Origin: Cohnella zeiphila
GTDB taxonomy: Bacteria > Bacillota > Bacilli > Paenibacillales > Paenibacillaceae
Direction of reading: 5' to 3'
DNA: 64,000 nt
NCBI RefSeq assembly: GCF_014212055.1
Contig: NZ_JACJVO010000028.1
Span: 165,944-229,943 of the forward strand
Shown here: positions 40,155 to 48,208 of the stretch, piece after piece
Numbering within the stretch: position 1 is the stretch's first letter
Layout: each line of letters starts with the position of its first letter
The notes under the pieces: model-generated
What the model was told of the DNA's origin: nothing
Databases searched by the model: none
What the model saw: the letters and a program-made list of their open reading frames with translations, nothing else
Program-made: the position numbers and the translations under genes

Positions 40155-40236
40155 ATTATAGGCGATTGTCCTCTCCCGTAAATCCCCGTAAAAAAGGAGT
40201 AAAACAAACCGCCGGAGGTGTAAAAAAGGCGTAAAA
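40155..40236 (-). promoter_or_regulatory. kdpDE promoter with upstream KdpE-like direct repeats
   Basis: Minus-strand TATAAT (40160-40155) has TTTACG 16 bases upstream. On the plus strand GTAAAW occurs at 40178, 40188, 40199, 40220 and 40231; the pairs 40188/40199 and 40220/40231 are exactly 11 bases apart and 32 bases from each other. Direct repeats on one helical face are typical of OmpR-family regulators, and the TTTTAC form resembles KdpE boxes. They overlap and precede the -35 of the kinase gene, suggesting autoregulation and possibly action on the divergent kdp promoter. Confidence 0.55.
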
Positions 40237-40353
40237 ACAGACGAAATCCGCTGATTTCGCGAGCATGGAAGAGCATGACGGAATTCGTTCGAATCGTAAC
40301 CGCTCTCATGAACGCACCGTTCCGTTTTCCATCGAATAGCCGAATCGCGCCGC

Positions 40354-40382
40354 TTTACAGAAATTTCAGGCCGCCTTAAGAT
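40354..40382 (+). promoter_or_regulatory. Candidate promoter of the kdpFABC transcript
   Basis: TTTACA (40354-40359), 17 bases, TAAGAT (40377-40382). The start near 40389 would leave about 120 bases before the riboswitch. The -10 is weak, as expected for an activator-dependent promoter. Confidence 0.45.
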
Positions 40383-40511
40383 ACGATCCATGCAGCGAAT
40401 CAACGACTGTAGATGCGGCGTAGGGCGCTCGTGGACAGGGGAAGAAAGGATGATGTGTCGGCCGGCGAGTTTGAAGTCGAAGGAAACGGATGGAAACGTT
40501 TGGGCAACGCA

Positions 40512-40665
40512 TTTCGCTGAATCCTTGCAGGCGGCAGGGAACGGGGGAACCAATCGGAGCCGTCATCGGCTCTCGGGGTGAATCGCCGGAATCGGAAACG
40601 ACCGGCGTAGGGCGACTCTTGCGCCCGAATCCGTCAGCTAACCTCGTAAGCGTATGAAGAGGGGC
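40512..40665 (+). ncRNA. Cyclic di-AMP riboswitch (ydaO-yuaA type) upstream of kdp
   Basis: Landmarks in order: TTCGCTGAATCC, ACGGGGGAACCAATC, CGGGGTGAATCGCC, TAGGGCGACTC, and the diagnostic CCCGAATCCGTCAGCTAACCTCGTAAGCG ending in GAAGAGG. A terminator at 40711-40743 forms the expression platform. High c-di-AMP, which reports high potassium in Firmicutes, should terminate transcription before the kdp genes. Confidence 0.94.
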
Positions 40666-40710
40666 AACCAATGTCATGATCGGCACGGGTCATCTTTCCT
40701 GTGCCCGAAA

Positions 40711-40743
40711 GCTGACGAAGAGTCCTCTTCCTCGGCTTTTTTT
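40711..40743 (+). terminator. Riboswitch terminator before the kdp operon
   Basis: GCTGACGAAGAG / CTCTTCCTCGGC pairs over 11 of 12 positions around a 2-base loop region and is followed by TTTTTTTG. An alternative hairpin GGCACGGG/CCTGTGCC lies just upstream (40682-40708). Confidence 0.85.
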
Positions 40744-40771
40744 GTTGCCCGTACAGATGGAGGGATTGCTT

Positions 40772-41179
40772 GTGGGAATCCGCGAAGAGTTTATGCTGAT
40801 CTCCCCGGCCACTTTGGCAGGAGAACGATTTGCAGCCGCGCTCCGGAAGAGGGAACTTCCGTTCGCGGCTCTGACCAACAACGAGACGGAGCGAACGCGA
40901 TGGGAGCAGGACGGAATAGCGCCCATTATCAAGGTAGATACTACCAATCGGGCGAACTCCCGCATTCCCGAGCTTCCGATCGGCAAAGTGTTTTTATTCG
41001 AGAGGAGCTTGACGCTGACGTGCAGGTACTTGCAAATTTGCCGTCCGTGGACGGGCCGGCCGATTTACGTCGTCACGTCCGGCGGCAATGCCCGCCTCAT
41101 CTATAAGGGACTGGGAGCGGATTACGTCGTTCATACGAACGGCGACGACGTCTCCTTCCTGATCGACCGGTTTTTCTGA
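40772..41179 (+). CDS. Rossmann-like protein of unknown function in the kdp operon
   Basis: 135 residues from GTG 7 bases after GGAGGG; earlier in-frame ATGs lie in the riboswitch terminator. Two strand-rich halves are visible: EEFMLISPATLAGERFAAALRKRELPFAALTNNE with an IIKVDTTN strand, then KVFLFERSLTLTCRYLQ, GRPIYVVTSGGNARLIYKGLGADYVVHTNGDDVSFLI. The pattern of strand-helix repeats ending in an ADYVV strand recalls RCK-N/TrkA-N nucleotide-binding folds, although the GxGxxG loop is not conserved. It is the first gene after the c-di-AMP riboswitch and before kdpF, so a regulatory role for the Kdp pump is plausible. The fold is inferred. Confidence 0.65.
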   Translation: MGIREEFMLISPATLAGERFAAALRKRELPFAALTNNETERTRWEQDGIAPIIKVDTTNRANSRIPELPIGKVFLFERSLTLTCRYLQICRPWTGRPIYVVTSGGNARLIYKGLGADYVVHTNGDDVSFLIDRFF

Positions 41180-41207
41180 AGAAGCAAGAAGGGGAGGTTG
41201 GCGGAAC

Positions 41208-41321
41208 ATGATGGATCTGTACATGGTTTTGCTGCTCGGCGTAACGTTCGCCGCGTTTTATGGCTTTACGGCCTGGTGCGACCGAACGATCCGGGAACCG
41301 GCGGGAGGGGATCGCGAATGA
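41208..41321 (+). CDS. Small single-span membrane protein upstream of kdpF
   Basis: 37 residues, ATG 10 bases after GGGGAGG: one hydrophobic helix (LYMVLLLGVTFAAFYGFTAW) then a short charged tail CDRTIREPAGGDRE. It overlaps kdpF by ATGA, so it is translated with the pump genes. Similar mini-proteins precede kdpF in other genomes. It may be an accessory peptide of the KdpFABC complex. Confidence 0.6.
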   Translation: MMDLYMVLLLGVTFAAFYGFTAWCDRTIREPAGGDRE

Positions 41322-41395
41322 TCGTGGTCGGAATTTTCGCCTTATTCATTTTTCTCTATCTGGTTTACGCGCTCGTGAATCCGGAAAAATTTTAA
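41318..41395 (+). CDS. kdpF: KdpF, small stabilising subunit of the K+ pump
   Basis: 25 residues, a single membrane helix ending in the family's typical LVYALVNPEKF. It starts within the stop of the 37-residue gene (ATGA overlap). KdpF is a lipid-like stabiliser of the KdpFABC P-type ATPase. AGGGGATCGCGA provides the ribosome site. Confidence 0.85.
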   Translation: MIVVGIFALFIFLYLVYALVNPEKF

Positions 41396-41428
41396 GCCGT
41401 CCGTTCGAGATCAGGAGGAGGAAGCCCG

Positions 41429-43108
41429 ATGGGTGTTCTGCAAATCGTTATCGTCCTAGCGGTCGTGTTCTTGCTGGTGAAGCCGCTCGGAACTTATGTG
41501 TACCACGTGTATTCCAACGAACCGAATCGGACGGACCGGATCTTCGGCTGGCTGGAGCGCTTCATCTACGCCTTGATCGGACTCAAAGAGCGAGCCGGCA
41601 TGACGTGGAAGAAGTACGTGCTGAGCTTCCTGCTGACCAATATCGTGTTTGTCGGGCTCGGTTACTTGCTGCTGCGGATCCAGAGCGTGCTGCCGCTCAA
41701 TCCGAACGGCATCGGCAATATGGAACAGACGCTGTCGTTCAATACGATCATCAGCTTTATGACCAACACGAACCTGCAGCACTACAGCGGCGAGTCGGGG
41801 CTCAGCTATTTCAGCCAGATGATCGTTATCATGATGATGATGTTCACGTCGGCGGCTACCGGCTTCTCGGTCGCGATCGCGTTCGTCCGCGGCCTTACGA
41901 GCAAGGGGAAGACGCTGGGCAACTTCTTCGAAGACTTCGTGAAGTCGCATACCCGCATCTTCTTTCCGGCAGCCATCGGGGTCACGCTGATCCTTGTGGC
42001 GCTGCAAGTTCCGCAAACGTTCGATCCGACGCTTACCGTCACGACGCTGGAAGGCGCCACGCAGCATATCGCCATCGGGCCGGTCGCTTCCTTGGAATCG
42101 ATCAAGCATCTGGGGACGAACGGCGGCGGCTTCTTCGGCGTCAATTCGGCCCATCCGTTCGAGAACCCGAACGGGCTGACGAACGTCATCGAGATTTTGT
42201 CCATGTGGCTGCTGCCCGCATCCCTTCCTTACGTATACGGCCGGTTCGCCAAGAACCGCAAGCAGGGTTGGGTTGTCTTCAGCGCCATGATGACGTTGTT
42301 CATCGCGTTCCTCGTTGTCGCTTACGCTTCGGAGATGCATGGCAACCCGGCGATTAACGCATTGGGGATCGATCACTCCGAAGGAAGCATGGAAGGGAAG
42401 GAAGTCCGCTTAGGGGTCGCCCAATCCGCGCTGTTCACGACCGTGACCACGGCGGCCACGACCGGATCGGTAGACAACATGCACGACACCTTGACACCGC
42501 TCGGCGGCATGGTGCCGCTCGCCGAGATGATGCTGAACGTCGTCTTCGGCGGCAAGGGCGTCGGTCTGGTCAATATGCTGATGTACGCCATTCTGGGCGT
42601 GTTCCTGTGCGGCTTGATGGTCGGCCGGACGCCGGAATTCCTCGGACGCAAGATCGAGCCGAAGGAGATGAAGCTGATCGCCGTCGCGATACTGATGCAT
42701 CCGCTCATCATCCTGGCTCCGACGGCAATCGCCTTCGTGACCGATCTGGGCAAAGGAGCGATTACCAACCCCGGTTTCCACGGCATCAGCCAAGTGTTGT
42801 ACGAATACACCTCATCCGCGGCGAACAACGGCTCCGGTTTCGAAGGGCTGGCGGACAACACGTCGTTCTGGAACATCACGACCGGTCTGGTCATGCTGCT
42901 GGGCCGGTACATCTCGATGATCGCGATGATGGCGGTCGCGGGATCGCTCGTTCGCAAGCAATGGGTGCCCGAGACGATCGGCACGTTCCGGACGGACAAC
43001 AAGCTGTTCTACGGCATTCTGATCGGTACCGTGCTGATTATCGGCGCGCTGACGTTCCTGCCGACCGTCGTTCTGGGTCCGATCGCCGAATTCCTGACGC
43101 TGAGGTGA
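41429..43108 (+). CDS. kdpA: KdpA, potassium-binding/channel subunit
   Basis: 559 residues with about ten membrane helices, homologous to the SKT channel superfamily. Selectivity-filter regions are visible: TNTNLQHYSGE, GTNGGGFFGVNSAHPFEN, TTAATTGSVDNMHDTLTPLG and SSAANNGSGFEGL. It takes up K+ from outside and passes it by an intersubunit tunnel to KdpB. AGGAGGAGG is 9 bases upstream of ATG. Expression is gated by the c-di-AMP riboswitch at 40512. Confidence 0.95.
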   Translation: MGVLQIVIVLAVVFLLVKPLGTYVYHVYSNEPNRTDRIFGWLERFIYALIGLKERAGMTWKKYVLSFLLTNIVFVGLGYLLLRIQSVLPLNPNGIGNMEQTLSFNTIISFMTNTNLQHYSGESGLSYFSQMIVIMMMMFTSAATGFSVAIAFVRGLTSKGKTLGNFFEDFVKSHTRIFFPAAIGVTLILVALQVPQTFDPTLTVTTLEGATQHIAIGPVASLESIKHLGTNGGGFFGVNSAHPFENPNGLTNVIEILSMWLLPASLPYVYGRFAKNRKQGWVVFSAMMTLFIAFLVVAYASEMHGNPAINALGIDHSEGSMEGKEVRLGVAQSALFTTVTTAATTGSVDNMHDTLTPLGGMVPLAEMMLNVVFGGKGVGLVNMLMYAILGVFLCGLMVGRTPEFLGRKIEPKEMKLIAVAILMHPLIILAPTAIAFVTDLGKGAITNPGFHGISQVLYEYTSSAANNGSGFEGLADNTSFWNITTGLVMLLGRYISMIAMMAVAGSLVRKQWVPETIGTFRTDNKLFYGILIGTVLIIGALTFLPTVVLGPIAEFLTLR

Positions 43109-43115
43109 GTGGAAG

Positions 43116-45146
43116 ATGAGTACGCAACGCAAATCGATGCTGACTTCGGGAATGGTGCGCAGCGCGATCAAGGATAGCTTCGTCAAATTGAACCCGCTGA
43201 CCATGATGAAAAATCCGGTCATGTTCGTCGTCGAAGCCGGTACCTTCGTCGTGCTGCTGATGACCGTGTTTCCCGGTTATTTCGATACAACCGATGATAT
43301 CGGTTTTAATGTGACGGTCTTCTTGATTCTGCTGTTCACCGTGCTGTTCGCCAATTTCGCCGAGGCGCTGGCCGAGGGCAGAGGCAAAGCACAGGCGAAT
43401 ACGCTCAAGAAGACGAAGAAAGAAGTGACGGCGAACAAAGTCGTCGCCGGCGGCGTCAAATCGGTGCCTTCCGCCGAGCTTCGCAAAGGCGACATCGTCA
43501 TCGTCTCCCAAGGCGAGATGATTCCGGGCGACGGCGAAGTGATCGAGGGGATCGCGTCGGTCGACGAATCCGCCATTACGGGCGAGTCCGCGCCGGTCAT
43601 CAAGGAAGCGGGCGGCGATTTCAGCTCCGTCACCGGAGGAACGCGCGTCGTGAGCGACACCATTCGGGTCCGGATCACGACGGATCCCGGCGAATCGTTC
43701 ATCGACCGGATGATCGCGCTCGTCGAAGGCGCGAAGCGGCAGAAGACGCCGAACGAGCTGGCTTTGAACACGCTGCTGAGCAGCTTGACCCTGATCTTCC
43801 TTATTGTCGTCGTAACGCTGGCTCCGATCGCCAAATACGTGAATATCGAGCTTCAGGTGCCCGTGCTGATCGCCTTGCTCGTCTGTCTCATCCCGACCAC
43901 GATCGGCGGTCTGCTGTCCGCCATCGGCATCGCCGGCATGGACCGCGTGACGCAGTTCAACGTGCTGGCCATGTCCGGTAAAGCGGTCGAAGCGGCCGGC
44001 GACATCAATACGATGATCCTGGACAAGACCGGTACGATCACCTTCGGGAACCGGATGGCCAGCGAGTTCATTCCCGTCGGCGGGGAGAGCGAAGAGCGGG
44101 TGGCCGAATGGGCGGCCGTCAGCTCCTTGAAGGACGACACGCCGGAGGGACGCTCCGTATTGGAGCTGATGAAAACGAACTCGCTTCGCTACGACGAGAA
44201 AGTGGCAGTAGGCGGAGAGTTTATCGAATTCAAGGCAGAGACGCGCATGAGCGGCATGGATCTGAAGGACGGCCGCAAAGTGCGCAAGGGCGCGGTCGAT
44301 TCGGTGAAGAAATGGGTCGCCGCGCAAGGCGGTTCGATCCCGAGCGATCTGGACGCCCGCACGGACGGCATCGCCCGGGAAGGCGGAACGCCGCTTGCGG
44401 TAGCGATCGACAATCGGATTCTCGGTCTGATCTATCTGAAGGATACGGTCAAACCGGGCATGCGCGATCGCTTCGACCAGCTTCGCAGGATGGGCATCAA
44501 GACGATCATGTGTACCGGCGACAATCCGCTCACGGCCGCGACGATCGCCCTCGAGGCGGGAGTCGACGACTTCATCGCGGAGAGCAAGCCGGAGGACAAG
44601 ATCGCGGTCATTCGCCGCGAGCAGGCGGAAGGCAAGCTCGTCGCCATGACCGGCGACGGCACGAACGACGCGCCGGCGCTCGCCCAAGCCGATGTCGGAC
44701 TCGCGATGAACAGCGGCACGACCGCCGCCAAGGAAGCGGCCAACATGGTCGATCTCGATTCGGATCCGTCCAAGATCATCGAGGTCGTGGCCATCGGCAA
44801 GCAGCTGCTCATGACGCGCGGGGCGCTGACCACGTTCAGTATCGCCAACGACATCGCCAAATATTTCGCGATTATTCCCGCGATGTTCACGCTGGCCATT
44901 CCCGAGATGCACGTGCTGAACATCATGGGACTCGGTTCGCCGATGTCGGCGATCTTGTCGGCGCTCATCTTCAATGCGATCATCATTCCGCTGCTCATTC
45001 CTCTCGCCATGAGAGGCGTCGCTTACAAGCCGATGAGCGCATCGAGGCTTCTCGGCCGCAATATCGTGGTGTATGGCATCGGCGGCGTGATCGTGCCGTT
45101 CATCGGCATCAAGCTGATCGACTTGATCGTTCATCTGTGGGTATAA
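43116..45146 (+). CDS. kdpB: KdpB, P-type ATPase subunit
   Basis: 676 residues. P-type motifs: ITGESAPVIKEAGGD (actuator TGES), the phosphorylated Asp in MILDKTGTITFGNR, CTGDNPLTAATIA and AMTGDGTNDAPALAQADVGLAMNSGT. Membrane helices are placed as in class IA ATPases. It hydrolyses ATP to drive high-affinity K+ import. Starts 7 bases after kdpA behind a GGTGAG site. The TGES-loop serine used for inhibition in E. coli (TGESxPV) is conserved. Confidence 0.96.
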   Translation: MSTQRKSMLTSGMVRSAIKDSFVKLNPLTMMKNPVMFVVEAGTFVVLLMTVFPGYFDTTDDIGFNVTVFLILLFTVLFANFAEALAEGRGKAQANTLKKTKKEVTANKVVAGGVKSVPSAELRKGDIVIVSQGEMIPGDGEVIEGIASVDESAITGESAPVIKEAGGDFSSVTGGTRVVSDTIRVRITTDPGESFIDRMIALVEGAKRQKTPNELALNTLLSSLTLIFLIVVVTLAPIAKYVNIELQVPVLIALLVCLIPTTIGGLLSAIGIAGMDRVTQFNVLAMSGKAVEAAGDINTMILDKTGTITFGNRMASEFIPVGGESEERVAEWAAVSSLKDDTPEGRSVLELMKTNSLRYDEKVAVGGEFIEFKAETRMSGMDLKDGRKVRKGAVDSVKKWVAAQGGSIPSDLDARTDGIAREGGTPLAVAIDNRILGLIYLKDTVKPGMRDRFDQLRRMGIKTIMCTGDNPLTAATIALEAGVDDFIAESKPEDKIAVIRREQAEGKLVAMTGDGTNDAPALAQADVGLAMNSGTTAAKEAANMVDLDSDPSKIIEVVAIGKQLLMTRGALTTFSIANDIAKYFAIIPAMFTLAIPEMHVLNIMGLGSPMSAILSALIFNAIIIPLLIPLAMRGVAYKPMSASRLLGRNIVVYGIGGVIVPFIGIKLIDLIVHLWV

Positions 45147-45189
45147 CGGGTAGTTAACGGAATATCGTGAAGAAGGAAGGACATCGGAC

Positions 45190-45798
45190 ATGGACCAAAC
45201 AAACAAGCTTCCCGGGACGTCATCGGGCTCTTACGTCTGGATCGCGATCAGAGGCGGCATTCTGTTCATGATTCTGTGCGGCATCGTCTATCCGCTCCTA
45301 TGCACGGGCCTTGCGCAGCTGCTCATGCCGGGCCATGCCAACGGAAGCCTGATCAAGGACGCGTCCGGACAGGTCGTCGGATCCGAGCTGATCGGTCAAA
45401 CCTTCGCCGATCCGAAATATTTTCAGGGTCGGGTATCGAGTATCGATAACGCAGCGGACGGTTCGGGGTCGAACAACTACGCGCCGTCGAATCCGGATCT
45501 GCTCAAGCGTACGCAAGATTCGATCGCGGCATGGCAGCAGGCGAACCCTGACGTTCCGATCTCCAAGCTGCCGATCGATCTGATCACCAACTCCGGGTCC
45601 GGACTGGACCCGCATATCTCGCCGAAGTCCGCGGCCGTGCAGATTCCGCGCATCAGCAAGCTGACCGGGATCGCTCCGGATACGCTTCAGCAGCTGGTCG
45701 ACAAGCATACGGGCGGACGCGATCTCGGAGTCTTCGGGGAACCGCGGGTGAACGTGCTCGAGTTGAACCTTGAGCTTAAGACCATGTTGAACAAATAA
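45190..45798 (+). CDS. kdpC: KdpC subunit of the K+ pump
   Basis: 202 residues, slightly longer at the N-terminus than E. coli KdpC. A single N-terminal helix (GGILFMILCGIVYPLLCTGLAQ), then the conserved extracytoplasmic part: SELIGQTFADPKYFQGRVS, SGSGLDPHISPKSAAVQIPRI and the C-terminal LGEPRVNVLELNL-like FGEPRVNVLELNLEL. It assembles with KdpA and KdpB. GAAGGAC precedes ATG. A strong hairpin without T-tract follows at 45807. Confidence 0.95.
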   Translation: MDQTNKLPGTSSGSYVWIAIRGGILFMILCGIVYPLLCTGLAQLLMPGHANGSLIKDASGQVVGSELIGQTFADPKYFQGRVSSIDNAADGSGSNNYAPSNPDLLKRTQDSIAAWQQANPDVPISKLPIDLITNSGSGLDPHISPKSAAVQIPRISKLTGIAPDTLQQLVDKHTGGRDLGVFGEPRVNVLELNLELKTMLNK

Positions 45799-45806
45799 AA
45801 GCCGGC

Positions 45807-45842
45807 GAACCCCCGCTTGTCCAACCGGACGGGCGGGGGTTC
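45807..45842 (+). other. Intercistronic hairpin between kdpC and the KdpD-like gene
   Basis: GAACCCCCGC / GCGGGGGTTC is a 10-bp perfect stem around a 16-base loop with no T-tract. It may stabilise the kdpFABC mRNA or reduce expression of the distal gene relative to the pump. Confidence 0.6.
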
Positions 45843-45868
45843 CCGCGCGCCTGCAGGAGGGATTGCGG

Positions 45869-48208
45869 ATGACGGAATTTCGCCGCAAGACGCCGGAAGA
45901 GCTGCTCTGTTCCATGATGAAGGTGCAGATGGGCCGGCTGAAAATCTACATCGGCTCGGTCAGCGGCGCCGGGAAGACGTATCACATGCTTCAGGAAGGC
46001 CAGTCGTTGAAGGCCAAAGGCATCGACGTCGTGATCTGCGCCGTATCGACCATGAAGCGGCCGGAGACGGTCCGGCAAGTCGGAGACCTGGAGCGGGTAC
46101 CCAGCATTCACTGGTTCCGGGACGGACAAGAGCGCAAGGATCTCGATCTCGACGCCTTGATCGCGCGCAACCCGGAAGTCGTGCTGGTGGATAACCTGGC
46201 CCACCGCAACCGCGAAGGCGCGCGCTTCCCGACGCGCCTCGAAGATATTCAGCATTTGCGAAGCCGGGGCATCAGCGTCATTACGACGATCAACGTTTAT
46301 GAGCTGGACGGGATGACGGAGCTTGCCCAGAAGTGGACGGGGATCGAGGTCAAGGAGACGGTGCCGGCCCATACGCTGGAGCTGGCAGACGAAGTTCGCT
46401 TGATCGACGTGACGCCCGAGACGATTCTGGAGCGTTTGTCGAACGGCCATTTCGCCCGCGGCCATCCGGACCTGTTCAAGCGGGGGAATCTGGCCAAGCT
46501 TCGCGAGCTGTCGCTTCGCCTGGTCGCGGACGGCGTCAACGACTCGCTGGAGAAGCACCGGGAGGAGTTGGGGCTGCGGGGTCCTTCGGGCGCGGCGGAG
46601 CGCATTCTCGTCGCGACGCAGTATCATTGGAACGGTTCGATCTACGTTCGCAGGGGGCAGCAGATCGCGAAGCGGTTAAGCGGCGATCTGCGGGTCGTCT
46701 CCTTCGTTCGCGCCCGAGCGCCGCTGTCCAAAGAAGCGCAGGCGTTCAAGAAGTCGATCATACAGCTGGTAGAAAAGGTGGAAGGCGTCTTCGAAGAAAT
46801 CGCGATCCGGTCGCGCCGAACGCTGCCGCGGCAGCTGGCCGACTACGCGATGGAGCACAAAGTCACGCGGATCGTGATGGGACATTCGCGGCAGAGCCGC
46901 TGGCAGGATCTGTGGAAAGGCTCCGTCTCGGGCGGGCTGCTCAAACGGATCCACAATACCGACTTGTTCTTCGTAGCCGACCGCGCGAGAACGGAAGGGG
47001 AGCGGATTCTTCCGACCCGCAGCCGAAGCGGGGACGCCGCCGATCCTTATCGCCGATTGAGCGGGAAAGAGCTGGAAGCGAAGATCGAGCGGATGAGGCG
47101 GGGCAAGTGCAAGGTGTACATCGGAGCGGCGCCGGGGGTCGGCAAGACGTATACGATGCTCCGGGAAGGCAACGACCTGCTGGCCAAAGGCATCGACGTC
47201 GTCATCGGCCTGCTCGAAACGCACGGCCGGGAAGAGACGATGGCGCAAGTCGGGGCATTGCCGACGATTCCTCGCCTGAAGATCAACTATCGGGGAACGA
47301 CGCTGGAAGAGATGGACACGGGCGCGATCATCAGGCGCAACCCGGAGGTCGTGCTGATCGACGAGCTGGCCCATACGAACGTTCCGGGAAGCCGGCATCG
47401 GAAACGGTACGCGGACGTGCAGGATATCCTGAACGCCGGCATCTCCGTCATCTCCACCATGAACGTGCAGCACCTGGAGAGCCTGAACGATTCCGTGGAG
47501 CAGATCACCGGCATCCGCGTCCGGGAGACGGTCCCCGATCGCATCATTCGTCTGGCCGACGAGGTCCAATTGATCGACGTGGCGCCGGTGGCGCTGCAGC
47601 AGAGAATGAAAGAAGGCAAAATTTACGACCGCAGCAAGGTGGATCAGGCGCTGAGCCATTTTTTCAAGCTGGGCAACCTGATCGCGCTGCGGGAGCTGGC
47701 GCTCCGGGAGATCGCGGACGATGTGGACGAACGATTGGAATCGTGGGACCGGCGGGACTCGTTGCGCGGACCGTGGCGGAGGAAGGAAGCGATCTTCGTG
47801 GCGGTCACGCTCAGTTCCAACGCCGAGCGGCTCATCCGCCGCGGCTTCCGCATCGCCTATCGGCTGAAGGCGGCATGGTTCGTCCACTATGTGCATGAGG
47901 AGGAGTCGATTCCGGAAGAGCCGTCGAAGCGCATCGGCAAGCTGAAGGAGCTGACGAGCCAGTTGGGCGGAACGTTCGAGCTTCAGCACGCGCGGCATCG
48001 CAAACACGTCGCGTCTCTTCTCGTTCAGAAAGCCAACGAGCTCGCCGCCACCCAGATGATTCTGGGACAATCGACCCGCAGCTTCTGGTCGAATTGGCGG
48101 CGAGGCTCGGTCGTGAACGGCGTCCTGCGCAAAGCCCGTCATATGGACGTGCTGATCGTGGCGGATTACGACCCGGATTACTGCAAGGAAGAAGCGCTGC
48201 GCACGTAA
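45869..48208 (+). CDS. Kinase-less protein with two tandem KdpD + USP units
   Basis: 779 residues from ATG 7 bases after GGAGGG. Unit 1: KdpD domain (about 22-235; Walker A GSVSGAGKT at 29-37, Walker B VDNLAH at about 107) and USP domain (about 248-380). Unit 2: KdpD domain (about 412-625; Walker A GAAPGVGKT at 419-427, Walker B IDELAH at about 497) and USP domain (about 638-770; FVAVTLSSNAERLIRRGF...WFVHYV). There is no membrane segment and no HisKA or HATPase. In Firmicutes the KdpD USP domain can bind c-di-AMP. Unit 1 is diverged, with DN in place of DE. Probably the detached sensor half of the KdpD at 38549. Confidence 0.93.
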   Translation: MTEFRRKTPEELLCSMMKVQMGRLKIYIGSVSGAGKTYHMLQEGQSLKAKGIDVVICAVSTMKRPETVRQVGDLERVPSIHWFRDGQERKDLDLDALIARNPEVVLVDNLAHRNREGARFPTRLEDIQHLRSRGISVITTINVYELDGMTELAQKWTGIEVKETVPAHTLELADEVRLIDVTPETILERLSNGHFARGHPDLFKRGNLAKLRELSLRLVADGVNDSLEKHREELGLRGPSGAAERILVATQYHWNGSIYVRRGQQIAKRLSGDLRVVSFVRARAPLSKEAQAFKKSIIQLVEKVEGVFEEIAIRSRRTLPRQLADYAMEHKVTRIVMGHSRQSRWQDLWKGSVSGGLLKRIHNTDLFFVADRARTEGERILPTRSRSGDAADPYRRLSGKELEAKIERMRRGKCKVYIGAAPGVGKTYTMLREGNDLLAKGIDVVIGLLETHGREETMAQVGALPTIPRLKINYRGTTLEEMDTGAIIRRNPEVVLIDELAHTNVPGSRHRKRYADVQDILNAGISVISTMNVQHLESLNDSVEQITGIRVRETVPDRIIRLADEVQLIDVAPVALQQRMKEGKIYDRSKVDQALSHFFKLGNLIALRELALREIADDVDERLESWDRRDSLRGPWRRKEAIFVAVTLSSNAERLIRRGFRIAYRLKAAWFVHYVHEEESIPEEPSKRIGKLKELTSQLGGTFELQHARHRKHVASLLVQKANELAATQMILGQSTRSFWSNWRRGSVVNGVLRKARHMDVLIVADYDPDYCKEEALRT

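Noticed and set aside
40676..40771. Longer N-terminus for the Rossmann-like protein
   Set aside because: It would place the start inside the riboswitch terminator; GTG at 40772 has a correctly spaced GGAGGG.
45869..48208. Duplicated KdpD units as an assembly error
   Set aside because: The two halves differ strongly in sequence, including the Walker A and B motifs, so this is an old duplication.
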